Positions 17,199 to 25,550 are shown, numbered from the stretch's first letter. The stretch: 64,000 nucleotides of DNA from CAVSWN01 sp046728115 (GCA_046728115.1 JBKPDW010000197.1:21220-85219); one strand, 5' to 3'. Program-made: numbers and translations. Notes: generated by a model from the sequence alone, not told the origin.

Positions 17199-17483
17199 AT
17201 GACAAGTCCGGCAACGACGCTGCTCATCGCAACGGCCGCGACGGCGATGATCGTGGTGTACTCCGTGGCGTCGACATTGTTGCGATCGGCGGCTCGGCGG
17301 ACCGCCACTTCGATCGGATGCATCGGCTGCGTTCTTCTCGCAGCAGGGTTCGTCTCGATCCAGTTCGCTTCGGGGCTGCCGCGCGCCGAGCGGCCGCCGT
17401 TCATCGACTTCGGTCTGCCAGCGTTGTGCCTGACGCTCGCCTCGGCGCACGCGGTTTTCGCAGCCATTCGTCGTCATGGCTGA
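17199..17483 (+). CDS. small membrane protein, unknown function
   Basis: 94 residues with three hydrophobic segments: about 5-27 (TTLLIATAATAMIVVYSVAS), 38-56 (IGCIGCVLLAAGFVSIQFAS) and 71-88. First gene behind the promoter at 17150; its end overlaps the padR start by eight bases. No family recognised. The tight overlap with a regulator and two prefix-domain proteins suggests an envelope-stress or transport-related unit. Confidence 0.6.
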   Translation: MTSPATTLLIATAATAMIVVYSVASTLLRSAARRTATSIGCIGCVLLAAGFVSIQFASGLPRAERPPFIDFGLPALCLTLASAHAVFAAIRRHG

Positions 17484-17805
17484 TGTCCTCGGCGCATTCG
17501 AGCAGGCGGTGCTGCTGGCCGTCATCCGGCTCGGGGACCTGGCATACGGACGCGCGATCCTGAAGGAGGTCCAGACACGCCTCGAGCGTGACATCGCACC
17601 GGGTGCCGTGCACGCAACGCTCGAGCGACTCGAGCAGAAGCGTCTTCTGACATCGCGCCTCGGCAGCGGCACTCCCGTCCGTGCCGGCCGGCCGCGCCGG
17701 TTCTATCGGCTGCAGCCGGCGGGCGTGCGTGCGCTCAACGACGCGCGTGCCGCCGTGGACTCGATGTGGCGCGGCTTGCGATGGCCGCTGAAGGGAGGCA
17801 CATGA
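17476..17805 (+). CDS. PadR-family transcriptional regulator
   Basis: 109-residue winged-helix protein. LAVIRLGDLAYGRAILKEV is the PadR N-terminal pattern and APGAVHATLERLEQKRLL the recognition helix and following turn; the wing is RAGRPRRFYRLQPAGVRAL. This is the short form of the family, without the long C-terminal dimerisation helix. In Acidobacteria such regulators sit directly upstream of large permeases; here only two short prefix proteins follow. Its stop overlaps the next start (ATGA). Confidence 0.9.
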   Translation: MADVLGAFEQAVLLAVIRLGDLAYGRAILKEVQTRLERDIAPGAVHATLERLEQKRLLTSRLGSGTPVRAGRPRRFYRLQPAGVRALNDARAAVDSMWRGLRWPLKGGT

Positions 17806-18095
17806 CGCCGGATCATCCGTCGATACGACCCCCGCGATGGGCGGAGGGTTTGTTGCGCCTGCTGCTCCAGCCGAAAGATCGCGATAGCGTGTCCGGCGAT
17901 CTGCTCGAAGAGTACCGCGAAGCCATCGTCTCGAAGCGCGGCTCTTCGTCAGCGGACGCATGGTACGCGCGACAGGTCGGCTGGTACCTGTTGCGCGCGA
18001 GTTGGCCGTTCGGCGTCCTGATCGGCGCAACTCTGGTCGTCCGGTATTTGCTCGATACGCTCGATGTATCGTGGCCGCTGAGGAGGCGCTCGTGA
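17802..18095 (+). CDS. permease-prefix (DLLEEYR) domain protein with one membrane helix
   Basis: 97 residues from ATG 17802. Contains RWAEGLLRLLLQPKDRDSVSGDLLEEYREAIV, the N-terminal prefix module that in Acidobacteria precedes FtsX/MacB-like permease domains, then WYARQVGWYLLRASWPF and a single transmembrane helix (VLIGATLVVRYLLDTL). The permease part is absent and the frame ends cleanly, so this is a free-standing prefix module, not an obvious truncation. Translationally coupled to padR upstream and to its paralogue downstream. Confidence 0.75.
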   Translation: MTPDHPSIRPPRWAEGLLRLLLQPKDRDSVSGDLLEEYREAIVSKRGSSSADAWYARQVGWYLLRASWPFGVLIGATLVVRYLLDTLDVSWPLRRRS

Positions 18096-18688
18096 CAACA
18101 GCACTACCGCCGACCTGGGCCGAGGCGATCCTTCGTCTCGTGTTGAGACGGGCCGACCGCGAATCGGTCTCTGGCGATCTTCTCGAGGAGTATCGCGACA
18201 CGATCGTTCCCTCTCGAGGCCAGCCCGCGGCCAACCTCTGGTACGTCCGTCAGGTCATGGGTTTCATATGGCGCGCGACGTGGTTCTGGGCGCTGCTGTT
18301 CAGCGGATCTTTCGTGTTTCGAACCGCCTACGACTGGCTGGTTCCGACGACCGACTTTCACGTTCGCGCCGAATGGTCGACCTATGTCGGCGTTGCAACG
18401 TTCTTCGTCACCGGGTTGTGGGCGGCCTGGCGATCCGGATCGTTCGTGGCTGGTCCGATGGTCGCTGCCATGACCAGTCTTGTGGCCGCCCTCTTCAGCG
18501 TCGTCGGCGCGAGTCTGCTTGTGGCGATTCTCGACAGTCCTCAGACCCGGGATGCGATCGCCGGCAGCGGCGGACTCGACGAGGTTTACTTTCTGCCGTT
18601 CATGATGATCGTTCCTGCGGTGATCATCGGCGGCGTCGCCGGCGCACTCGGGAGCGTGGGCCGCAAGCTGTTCTCGACTATGTCCTGA
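18092..18688 (+). CDS. permease-prefix (DLLEEYR) domain membrane protein
   Basis: 198 residues from GTG 18092, with AGGAGG at 18081-18086 as ribosome binding site and a GTGA overlap with its paralogue. The first 70 residues repeat the prefix module (SGDLLEEYRDTIVPSRG, NLWYVRQVMGFIWRAT). Four hydrophobic segments follow (about 63-78, 99-113, 123-151, 169-185). It resembles the preceding protein plus a small membrane domain. Function unknown; a membrane sensor or partner of a permease encoded elsewhere is possible. Confidence 0.7.
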   Translation: MTTALPPTWAEAILRLVLRRADRESVSGDLLEEYRDTIVPSRGQPAANLWYVRQVMGFIWRATWFWALLFSGSFVFRTAYDWLVPTTDFHVRAEWSTYVGVATFFVTGLWAAWRSGSFVAGPMVAAMTSLVAALFSVVGASLLVAILDSPQTRDAIAGSGGLDEVYFLPFMMIVPAVIIGGVAGALGSVGRKLFSTMS

Positions 18689-18715
18689 CGCGAAGCAACC
18701 TCCGTCCGGGCCGCG

Positions 18716-18743
18716 ACCTCCGTCCTCCTGCGGGGACAGAGGT
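18716..18743. terminator. stem-loop between convergent genes (ACCTCCGTCC element)
   Basis: ACCTCCGTCC (18716-18725) pairs with GGGGACAGAGGT (18732-18743) around a short loop. It lies between the converging ends of the prefix gene and selA, overlapping the selA stop. There is no U tract, so termination is inferred from position. The same stem sequence recurs at 30342 and 36176. Confidence 0.5.
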
Positions 18744-20125
18744 TACAGCTGGCCGAACAGAGCGACGAGCGTCGATTCGTCTTCCGGCACCACGGTTCGA
18801 AGATCGAGGACGACGCGGTCGTTCTCGATGCGCGCGATGACCGGCGGCGACAGCTGTCGTAGTCGATTTTCGAGCGCATCGGCCGTCAATGCGTCCTTTT
18901 CGATCATCACGAGAACTGTCGGCAGCGTTACGCCAGGTGCGCTGCCGCCGCCGACGGCCGAGACGCCGTCGATCGGTGTCGCGCGCCAGCCGGGCATGCC
19001 GTTCACCCGATCCGCCAACGCCGTGGCGCGCGCGCGGATGTCGTCGGCCGTCTGCGCCACCATGCGCTGGACCGGTACTGTGGACGGCGAGCGGCCGGCC
19101 GCGTATTCGTCAAGCGTCGCTTCCAGCGCCGCGTACGTCATCTTGTCTGCGCGCAGCGCGCGCATCAGCGGGTGGATGCGGACGCGATCCACAAAATCCG
19201 CGCGGCCGACAATGATCCCGGCCTGCGGTCCGCCGAGCAGCTTGTCGCCGCTGAAGCAGCAGAGGTCAGCGCCGGCGGCGACCGTGGCCGTCACGGCCGG
19301 CTCGTCGAGGGAGGGACCGGGGCCAGCGCCCAGATAGCCACTGCCGAGATCTTCGGCGACAGGAATGCCGCATTTTTTCCCGACGGCGACCAGTTCCTCG
19401 AGCGTCGGACGTTCGGTGAACCCTTCGATTCGGAAGTTCGAGGGGTGCACGCGCAGAATCAGGGCAGTCCGATCGCCAACCGCCGCCGCGTAATCCGCCG
19501 CACGCGTCTTGTTCGTCGTCCCAACCTCACGGAGGATCGCACCCGACTGTGCCATCACGTCGGGAATCCGGAAGCCGCCCCCGATTTCGACGAGCTCTCC
19601 GCGCGAAACGACGACTTCGCGGCCGGCGGCGAGCGCGGCCAACACAATCAGCGTCGCGGCAGCGTTGTTGTTGACAACGACCGCGGCCTCCGCGCCGGTG
19701 AGGTGACGCAGCAACGATTCGGCGTGCACGTCGCGACGGCCTCGCGCACCGCGTTCAACGTCGTATTCGAGCGACGAGTAGCCGCGCGCGACCTCTGTCA
19801 CCCGTGCGATCGCCGCGGACGCCAACGGCGCACGCCCGAGATTTGTGTGCACGACGACGCCTGTCGCGTTGATCACCGGTTGAAGCGACGGACGAAACAG
19901 ACGCTCGAGCCCCGCGTGAGCCGTCGTTTCGATTTTCGATGCGATGTCTTCAGCCACACCCGGAACGCGCTGAGTTGTACCGCGAGCAATCTCGCGCCGG
20001 ATTGCGGCTGCAGCATCGCGCAGGGCGTTGACCGTCGCTTCGGCCCCGAAACGAGCTTCGAGCTCGCGGACGGCCGGCCGATGCCGCAGCTGTTCAATCG
20101 AAGGGATCAATCTGAGCTCGGACAT
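18743..20125 (-). CDS. selA: L-seryl-tRNA(Sec) selenium transferase
   Basis: PLP enzyme that converts Ser-tRNA(Sec) to selenocysteinyl-tRNA. 460 residues, the usual length. The N-terminal domain (IPSIEQLRHRPAVREL) is followed by PVINATGVVVHTNLGRAPL, YSSLEYDVERGARGRRD, EIGGGFRIPDVMAQSGA and the PLP lysine 295 in CCFSGDKLLGGPQAG. No selB, selD or selC is seen in the window, so the rest of the pathway must lie elsewhere if it is functional. Start at ATG 20125, preceded by TTTCAGA-word repeats. Confidence 0.95.
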   Translation of the reverse strand: MSELRLIPSIEQLRHRPAVRELEARFGAEATVNALRDAAAAIRREIARGTTQRVPGVAEDIASKIETTAHAGLERLFRPSLQPVINATGVVVHTNLGRAPLASAAIARVTEVARGYSSLEYDVERGARGRRDVHAESLLRHLTGAEAAVVVNNNAAATLIVLAALAAGREVVVSRGELVEIGGGFRIPDVMAQSGAILREVGTTNKTRAADYAAAVGDRTALILRVHPSNFRIEGFTERPTLEELVAVGKKCGIPVAEDLGSGYLGAGPGPSLDEPAVTATVAAGADLCCFSGDKLLGGPQAGIIVGRADFVDRVRIHPLMRALRADKMTYAALEATLDEYAAGRSPSTVPVQRMVAQTADDIRARATALADRVNGMPGWRATPIDGVSAVGGGSAPGVTLPTVLVMIEKDALTADALENRLRQLSPPVIARIENDRVVLDLRTVVPEDESTLVALFGQL

Positions 20126-20188
20126 TTCAGATTTCAGAGATTTCAGAGTGCAGATTTCAGGTTGATTTCAGAGTTTTGACTTCAGATT
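20124..20188 (+). repeat. TTTCAGA-word degenerate tandem repeat
   Basis: Divergent spacer between selA and the gene at 20238. About six copies of (GA)TTTCAGA occur in 65 bases. The same word fills the rplY-pth spacer at 32599-32652. There is no complementary arm here. Confidence 0.7.
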
Positions 20189-20237
20189 GCGAACTGAGTC
20201 GACGATCGTCCGCAATGTTATGCTAACAGTTCTCCCC

Positions 20238-20651
20238 ATGGCTTCGGACCCGCCGAAATTCCGTCCGCTCGAGCGGTTCTGGCCGTACGCCGAAATTCCT
20301 GAACAGCCGACGGAGGAAGAACTGGCGGCGCTGAATCCGGATTTGTACGAAGCGCTGTACGGCGCGCGGTCTCGGGATTTCTCGATCACACTGGTCTTCC
20401 CCCATCTTGACGTGCCTCATTTCGACGAGGCGCTCGCGCTGGCGCGCGCGTCGGCGGAATTCCGGGAGACCGGTGCCGGTCCAACCCATCGCTACCGCGC
20501 ACGCTTCTCGTCCACCGACGCCGCCCGGCTTCGCGATCTCTTTCACATCGTCGGCCACGCCGACGCCACCGACGTACTGGTCGATGACCGTCCGGTTCCA
20601 TATGCGCGGGAATTGTGGCTGCCGCTCATGTGGTTCCTCATCCAACGCTGA
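20238..20651 (+). CDS. conserved-looking hypothetical protein
   Basis: 137 residues from ATG 20238; a TTG 51 bases upstream is less likely because it begins in repeat-like sequence. Soluble, no signal peptide. Starts with LERFWPYAEIPEQPTEEELAALNPDLYEALYG and contains SITLVFPHLDVPHFDEALALA and a basic RARFSSTDAARLRDLFHIV. I recognise no enzyme motif. It is followed seven bases later by the MXAN_5187-like gene, so they probably form one unit. Confidence 0.65.
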   Translation: MASDPPKFRPLERFWPYAEIPEQPTEEELAALNPDLYEALYGARSRDFSITLVFPHLDVPHFDEALALARASAEFRETGAGPTHRYRARFSSTDAARLRDLFHIVGHADATDVLVDDRPVPYARELWLPLMWFLIQR

Positions 20652-20658
20652 GAAGTCG

Positions 20659-21237
20659 ATGGCGACGTCAGCGTTTGCAAAGGATCTGCAGCGGCTCGAA
20701 GCCGACATGAAGCAGCTCGAGGCCGAATACAATCAGTTTTTTTCCGGACGCCTCCCAAAGCCGCCATGGGAAACGCGGAGCCGCGTCGAGGCGCTCGTCA
20801 AGCAGTACGATCGGGCGCATATCCAGAACACCGGCGATCGCTTCCGGTTTCACACGCTCCAGTCGCGGTTTGCGACCTTCGTGGATCTCTGGGATCGTGG
20901 CATGCGCGCGCGCGAAGAGGGCCGTCCGGGCCCGTTCTCTCACGTCCGGGCGACGAGGGAACCCGAACGGAAGGAACCGGCCGATCGCATCCTGCACGTA
21001 GCGTCTTTTCGCGATCCAGTTCGCGAAATCGACAAGCTGACGGATCTCTACGAGTCGCTGGCGGAAGCGCGGCGCGAAGCCGGCGACGAGCCGGTGCCGT
21101 TCCATCGATTCGCGGATCTCATCAAGACCCAGGTCGGCAAACTCCGGGACGAGGGGAACGGCGAAGTTGCGTTCCGCGTCGCGCTGAAGGATGGAAAAGT
21201 GGCGTTGACGGCGCGAGCGCTGAAAGGGGCGACTTAG
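20659..21237 (+). CDS. MXAN_5187 C-terminal-like domain protein
   Basis: 192 residues from ATG 20659. The first 90 residues (DLQRLEADMKQLEAEYNQFF, PWETRSRVEALVKQYDRA, DRFRFHTLQSRFATFVDLWD) match my memory of the helical domain named after the C-terminus of Myxococcus MXAN_5187. The C-terminal 60 residues look like a second small module ending in EVAFRVALKDGKVALTARAL. No enzymatic motif and no membrane segment. Role unknown; the name rests on recalled pattern only. Confidence 0.55.
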   Translation: MATSAFAKDLQRLEADMKQLEAEYNQFFSGRLPKPPWETRSRVEALVKQYDRAHIQNTGDRFRFHTLQSRFATFVDLWDRGMRAREEGRPGPFSHVRATREPERKEPADRILHVASFRDPVREIDKLTDLYESLAEARREAGDEPVPFHRFADLIKTQVGKLRDEGNGEVAFRVALKDGKVALTARALKGAT

Positions 21238-21284
21238 GGTGGCTGAGGCCGGTGGTGGGTGGAGCTGTCGGCGGATGGGCGGAT

Positions 21285-21323
21285 GGCTGACGGCCGAGAG
21301 TTTATGACCCTCGGCCATCAGCC
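21285..21323. terminator. stem-loop between convergent genes
   Basis: GGCTGACGGCCGAG (21285-21298) and CTCGGCCATCAGCC (21310-21323) form a 14-bp stem with one mismatch and an 11-base loop, between the ends of the plus-strand gene and the minus-strand cold-shock gene. There is no long U tract in either direction, so efficiency is uncertain. Confidence 0.55.
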
Positions 21324-21334
21324 ATGAACGGTCT

Positions 21335-21538
21335 TCAGATTTTGGTGACGTTGCCGGCCTGCGGGCCTTTGGGACCGTCAACGATCTCGAACTCCACTGC
21401 CTGACCTTCCTCGAGCGAACGGAATCCGTCACCTTGAATGGCCGAGTAGTGCACGAAGACATCGCTGCCTCCGTCTCGTTCGATGAACCCGTACCCTTTG
21501 GCGTTGTTGAACCACTTGACCTTGCCTGTAATGCGCAT
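21335..21538 (-). CDS. cspA: cold-shock-domain protein
   Basis: 67-residue single OB-fold RNA chaperone. Both RNA-binding motifs are present: KGYGFIERD (RNP1) and DVFVHYSAI (RNP2), with the conserved start GKVKWFNNAKG and end FEIVDGPKGPQAGNVTKI. Start at 21538, preceded by AGGAAGAGAA; upstream in-frame codons belong to the leader. A strong promoter lies at 21644-21672 and an intrinsic terminator sits inside the leader at 21581-21608, so expression may be set by attenuation. Confidence 0.95.
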   Translation of the reverse strand: MRITGKVKWFNNAKGYGFIERDGGSDVFVHYSAIQGDGFRSLEEGQAVEFEIVDGPKGPQAGNVTKI

Positions 21539-21580
21539 CTTTCTCTTCCTGCTTGCTGTGACGCATCGCGTCGGTGAACA

Positions 21581-21608
21581 AAAAAAAAGGCCGCGTATTG
21601 CGGCCTTT
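21581..21608 (-). terminator. intrinsic terminator inside the cspA leader
   Basis: Read on the minus strand, AAAGGCCGC (21608-21600) and GCGGCCTTT (21594-21586) form a 9-bp stem around five bases, followed by a run of eight T. It lies about 40 bases upstream of the cspA start and downstream of the -10 box, so it would stop transcripts before the gene. On the plus strand no T tract follows. Confidence 0.8.
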
Positions 21609-21643
21609 CCCTTTCGGCGCCAGGCCCGCCCGGCGTCCACTTA

Positions 21644-21672
21644 ATAATACTGGACTTTGCCATCTATGCCAA
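21644..21672 (-). promoter_or_regulatory. sigma70-type promoter for cspA
   Basis: On the minus strand TTGGCA (21672-21667), 17 bases, TATTAT (21649-21644). The -35 box overlaps the first codons of purH, which runs in the opposite direction. The predicted transcript start, near 21637, gives a leader of about 100 nt. Confidence 0.75.
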
Positions 21673-23294
21673 GAGCCCTGCTGAGCGTTTCAGACAAAAC
21701 CGGCATCGTCGATCTCGGCCGCGGCCTCGCTGCCCGCGGCTTCGAGCTCGTGTCCACAGGTGGAACAGCGCGAACGATGACGGCTGCCGGTCTTCAGGTG
21801 ACCGGCGTGTCGGAAATCACCGGTTTCCCGGAGATGATGAACGGCCGCGTCAAGACGCTGCACCCGAATCTGCACGGCGGCATTCTGGCGCGGCGCGATC
21901 GGCCCGACGACCTCGCGTCGCTCGACCGATTAGGTATCGGACTCGTCGATCTGGTTGTGGTCAATCTGTATCCTTTTGCGCAGGCGGCGGCCAAAACGGA
22001 TACGCCGTTCGCTGCGCTCGTTGAGGAGATTGATATTGGCGGTCCGTCGCTCGTGCGCGCCGCAGCGAAGAACTTTCGCGACGTGCTGGTCGTCGTCGAC
22101 CCCGCGGACTATGCAGATGTGTTACGGGCGATAGACGAAGGCCCAACGCTCGAATTTCGCTTCGCGCTGATGCGGAAGGCGTTTGCGCATACGGCGCAAT
22201 ACGACACGACGATCGCGGCGACGCTGGCATCAATGGATGCAAAAAGCGGCGCCGTCGAACGCCTGGCAGGTTCGGCTGCGGCCGCGCGGTGCATCGACAT
22301 TCGGAAGATTGGTGACCTGCGATACGGCGAAAATCCCCATCAGGAAGCCGCGTTGTACGCACTCGATGGAGCGCGGCCCCTCGACGCACTCCGGGTCGTC
22401 CCGAGCATCGTCGAGGGACGAGGCTTCGGCCGAGCGACCATCCTTCAAGGCAGGGCACTGTCGTTCACCAATCTCCTCGATCTCGACGCCGCCCTTCGCA
22501 TCGCCCTGGAATTCGACGAGGCCGCGGCTGTAGTCGTCAAGCACACAAATCCCTGCGGCGCCGCGACCGGCGATTCGTCGTGCGACGCGTACATTCGCGC
22601 GCGCGATGCCGACCGCCTGGCGGCTTTTGGTGGAATCGTCGCCCTGAACCGGCCGATCGACGTCGCCGCTGCGCAGGCCATCGTGTCCACGTTTATCGAA
22701 GCGGTGATCGCGCCGGCGGTCGACGCCGAGGCACGCGAGATTCTCGGGAACAAAACGAACATGCGCGTGCTGACGGTCGATTTCGCATCGCTCGCTGAAG
22801 GCGGTGTCGAGTACCGATCAATTCTGGGCGCGGTGCTCGCGCAGGAGCGCGATCGCGTCGTCGAAGCACGGCAGGCCTGGACGTCGGGGTCGCTGCCGGA
22901 CGGCATGCGCGTGGCGACACGACGGCCACCGTCCGTGGACGAGTGGGCGGCATTGCGCTTCGCGTGGCGAATCTGCGCGCACGTGAAATCGAACGCCGTG
23001 ATCTTCACCGACGCACGTCGAACACTCGCCGTCGGCGCCGGTCAGATGAGTCGCGTGGATGCGGTCAACGTCGCAGTGATGAAGGCCCAGGCCGCGAATG
23101 AGGTGCTGACCGGCTCGGTCGCGGCGTCCGATGCGTTCTTCCCGTTCCGCGACGGTCTGGATGCCGTGGCGAAAGCCGGCGCCACGGCGGTCGCGCAGCC
23201 GGGTGGATCGGTGCGCGACGCCGAGGTCGTCGCCGCCGCGGACGACCACGGTCTGGCGATGGTGTTTACCGGCAGAAGACATTTTCGGCATTGA
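21666..23294 (+). CDS. purH: bifunctional AICAR transformylase / IMP cyclohydrolase
   Basis: Catalyses the last two steps of IMP synthesis. 542 residues. N-terminal cyclohydrolase (MGS-like) domain: ALLSVSDKTGIVDLGRGL, STGGTARTMTAAG, GRVKTLHPNLHGGILARRD. C-terminal transformylase: RYGENPHQEAALY, VVKHTNPCGAA, AFGGIVALNRPID and the active-site KSNAVIF. The ATG 21666 start has no evident ribosome binding site; a TTG three codons upstream is possible. Ends at RRHFRH, the typical C-terminus. Confidence 0.97.
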   Translation: MPRALLSVSDKTGIVDLGRGLAARGFELVSTGGTARTMTAAGLQVTGVSEITGFPEMMNGRVKTLHPNLHGGILARRDRPDDLASLDRLGIGLVDLVVVNLYPFAQAAAKTDTPFAALVEEIDIGGPSLVRAAAKNFRDVLVVVDPADYADVLRAIDEGPTLEFRFALMRKAFAHTAQYDTTIAATLASMDAKSGAVERLAGSAAAARCIDIRKIGDLRYGENPHQEAALYALDGARPLDALRVVPSIVEGRGFGRATILQGRALSFTNLLDLDAALRIALEFDEAAAVVVKHTNPCGAATGDSSCDAYIRARDADRLAAFGGIVALNRPIDVAAAQAIVSTFIEAVIAPAVDAEAREILGNKTNMRVLTVDFASLAEGGVEYRSILGAVLAQERDRVVEARQAWTSGSLPDGMRVATRRPPSVDEWAALRFAWRICAHVKSNAVIFTDARRTLAVGAGQMSRVDAVNVAVMKAQAANEVLTGSVAASDAFFPFRDGLDAVAKAGATAVAQPGGSVRDAEVVAAADDHGLAMVFTGRRHFRH

Positions 23295-23358
23295 TCACTC
23301 GGGCTCGCGCCCGGCTTGCCCGTAGCGCGAAGGCTTTAGCCGAGCGGCCGCGAGCGCT

Positions 23359-24369
23359 TCACGCGTGCGGAACCGACGCGATCAATTCTTCACGCGTGAG
23401 CGTCGCCGGACCGAACTTTCCAACGACGATGCCGGCGGCATGGTTCGCGAGTATCGCGGCCTCCGCCAGCGTTCCACCGGCCGCCAACGCCAGCGCGATG
23501 GTGGCCACGACGGTATCGCCCGCGCCTGTCACGTCGGACACTTCGCGCGCAACCGCGGGAATCGATGTCTCGATGTCTGGCGACGACAGCCACATGCCAT
23601 GCTCGCCGAGTGTCATCAGCACGGCTTCGCATCGCACGCGCTCACGCAGCTCTCGTCCGGCCGCCCGGGCATCCTCGTCCGTGCGAATCCGACGGTGGGT
23701 GGCGGCTTCGGCTTCGTGAAGATTCGGCGTAACGAGAGCGGCTCCGGCGTAGCAGCCCACATGAGCGATCTTGGGGTCGACGATCAGGGGACGTTCGCCT
23801 GAACGGCTCGCGCTCGGACGTCCCGCCGCAATCAGCGCCTCGATCACCGGCCGCGTGATCGTGCCCTTCAGGTAATCGGAGACCAGCAGCGAATCGGCGT
23901 GCCGCGCGAGTTGGTTCACCCGCTCGATCACCGCACGGCCGACGTCGCCAGAGGCATCGCTGTCGGCCTCGTAGTCGATGCGCGCGACCTGTTGATTGCG
24001 TTCGGTCACCACGCGCACCTTCTCGGTCGTTGGCCGCTGCCTGTCCTCGACGAGTCCGTCGCACGCAATTCCTGCCGCCGTCAATTGTTCGCGAAGCTGC
24101 TCGGCCGCGCGATCCGCGCCGATCAGTCCGACGAGCAACAGACGCCCGCCAAGCGCCACGATGTTGTTCGCGACGTTGGCCGCACCGCCGAGCCGCACGT
24201 GCTCGGAGTGGAAGCGGACGATGGGAACGGGCGCCTCGGGCGAGATGCGCGTGACGTGCCCGACGATGAAACGATCGAGCATCACGTCTCCGACGACCAG
24301 CACGCGGGTACCGGAGAACCGCGCGACGAGATCGCGAGCGCGCCGCGGGTCGAGGGAGGCGAACGTCAA
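23359..24369 (-). CDS. rfaE1: RfaE1-type heptose-7-phosphate kinase (HldE N-terminal domain)
   Basis: PfkB-family kinase of the ADP-heptose pathway, phosphorylating D-glycero-D-manno-heptose 7-phosphate for LPS inner core. 336 residues from TTG 24369, which overlaps the preceding gene by four bases. FSGTRVLVVGDVMLDRFIVG, EAPVPIVRF, LGGAANVANNIVALGG and DVTGAGDTVVATIALALAAGG (anion hole and catalytic Asp) fit HldE kinase domains. The nucleotidyltransferase half is absent, as in organisms with a separate RfaE2. Last gene of the envelope operon. Confidence 0.88.
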   Translation of the reverse strand: MTFASLDPRRARDLVARFSGTRVLVVGDVMLDRFIVGHVTRISPEAPVPIVRFHSEHVRLGGAANVANNIVALGGRLLLVGLIGADRAAEQLREQLTAAGIACDGLVEDRQRPTTEKVRVVTERNQQVARIDYEADSDASGDVGRAVIERVNQLARHADSLLVSDYLKGTITRPVIEALIAAGRPSASRSGERPLIVDPKIAHVGCYAGAALVTPNLHEAEAATHRRIRTDEDARAAGRELRERVRCEAVLMTLGEHGMWLSSPDIETSIPAVAREVSDVTGAGDTVVATIALALAAGGTLAEAAILANHAAGIVVGKFGPATLTREELIASVPHA

Positions 24370-25550
24370 GTGCGGGCAGCCGAGGCGCGATCCGCCGCAG
24401 CCGGCAACGTCACCAGAATGAGGAATAGCATCAATACTTCGGAATCGCCAAAGTTGTACTCGAACATCCCCGCGATGAGGAGTGCGGCGACAACGGCCAG
24501 CGCTGCGGCGCTGAGGAACGGCTGGCTGCCGGATCGAAATCGTTTGAACAGGTCGCGACCGAGCGCGACGATGAACCAGATCCAGATCGCGAGGGCGGGG
24601 AGGCCGCGCTCCGCCGCGATCTGCACGACGTTGTTGTGGAGGTGCGGGTTCACCTTGTTGACGGCGTCGGGCCCGCGGAATTCCTCGTACCGCCGCTCGA
24701 TCATGTTGGGGCCGACGCCTGTGAGCGGATTGGCCGCAATCATGCGGCCGCCTTCCCTCACCATCGCGACGCGGTCGAGACGCGTCGGATCCTTCGCGTC
24801 GAACATCGAGATGAACCGCTGCGTGACCAGACGCGGCGCCAGCGCCAGGAACACGGCCGCGACAATCGGGATGATGGCGAACAGCCGGAAGTCCTTCAGC
24901 GAAAACAGCAGCGCCGTCGCTGCGCAGACGCCGACGGCCGCACTTCGCGTCGAGGTCAACGCCACGGCCACGGCGAGCGCCGGCATCACGAGCGCGGCCC
25001 ACAGACGTCCATACGAGAGAAAGAGGATGCGAGCCAGGGCGACGCCGATGATCATCATCAGCAGGCCCGAGTACGTCATGTAATGGCCAAGGAGTCCGCG
25101 CGGCCGCTGGCTGAGCTGATCCCAATGAAGGATCGCGTATTCGACGATGCCAATCACGGCGCTGGCCATGGCACACGAGATGGCGATCGTCACCAGCGTC
25201 ACACCGCGCGATCCTGACGCAAGCCTATAGGTCAGCGGGACCAGCAGGAACAGGACGAGCTGCTTGCAGTCGATGATGCTCGCCCGCGGATCGCTCGAGA
25301 ACGCCGCCGAAACCAGCGTTGCGCCTGCATAAACGAGCAGCGGCCAGAAGAACGATGGCGCGTCGATCCGTTCGTGGCGCGCCAGGATGAGGGCCACCCA
25401 GCAGATGAGCGCAACCGTCAGCAGTATCTGGGCGGCGGCGATCGAGAACTGCAAGGCGCCGGCAATGCCGAACAGCGCGAGGACGCCGAAGTGCTCGAAC
25501 GGATCCGCGCGAAGCGGCCGCGGCGCCTCCAGTGCGAGAGCGTCTGTCAT
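24366..25550 (-). CDS. O-antigen ligase / polymerase family membrane protein
   Basis: Polytopic inner-membrane protein of 394 residues with about eleven hydrophobic segments. The Wzy/WaaL signature is in the long periplasmic loop: GGRMIAANPLTGVGPNMIERRY and NPHLHNNVVQIAAERGLPAL, where the H-x-x-N-x-x-Q pattern corresponds to the ligase motif. Start set at ATG 25550 because it overlaps the GT9 stop as ATGA; an ATG 12 bases earlier exists. Probably attaches or polymerises glycans on lipid A core, given the flanking heptose genes. Confidence 0.85.
   Translation of the reverse strand: MTDALALEAPRPLRADPFEHFGVLALFGIAGALQFSIAAAQILLTVALICWVALILARHERIDAPSFFWPLLVYAGATLVSAAFSSDPRASIIDCKQLVLFLLVPLTYRLASGSRGVTLVTIAISCAMASAVIGIVEYAILHWDQLSQRPRGLLGHYMTYSGLLMMIIGVALARILFLSYGRLWAALVMPALAVAVALTSTRSAAVGVCAATALLFSLKDFRLFAIIPIVAAVFLALAPRLVTQRFISMFDAKDPTRLDRVAMVREGGRMIAANPLTGVGPNMIERRYEEFRGPDAVNKVNPHLHNNVVQIAAERGLPALAIWIWFIVALGRDLFKRFRSGSQPFLSAAALAVVAALLIAGMFEYNFGDSEVLMLFLILVTLPAAADRASAART

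Noticed and set aside
21581..21608. Terminator acting on the plus strand toward purH
   Set aside because: No T tract follows the stem on the plus strand; the T run exists only in the minus direction.
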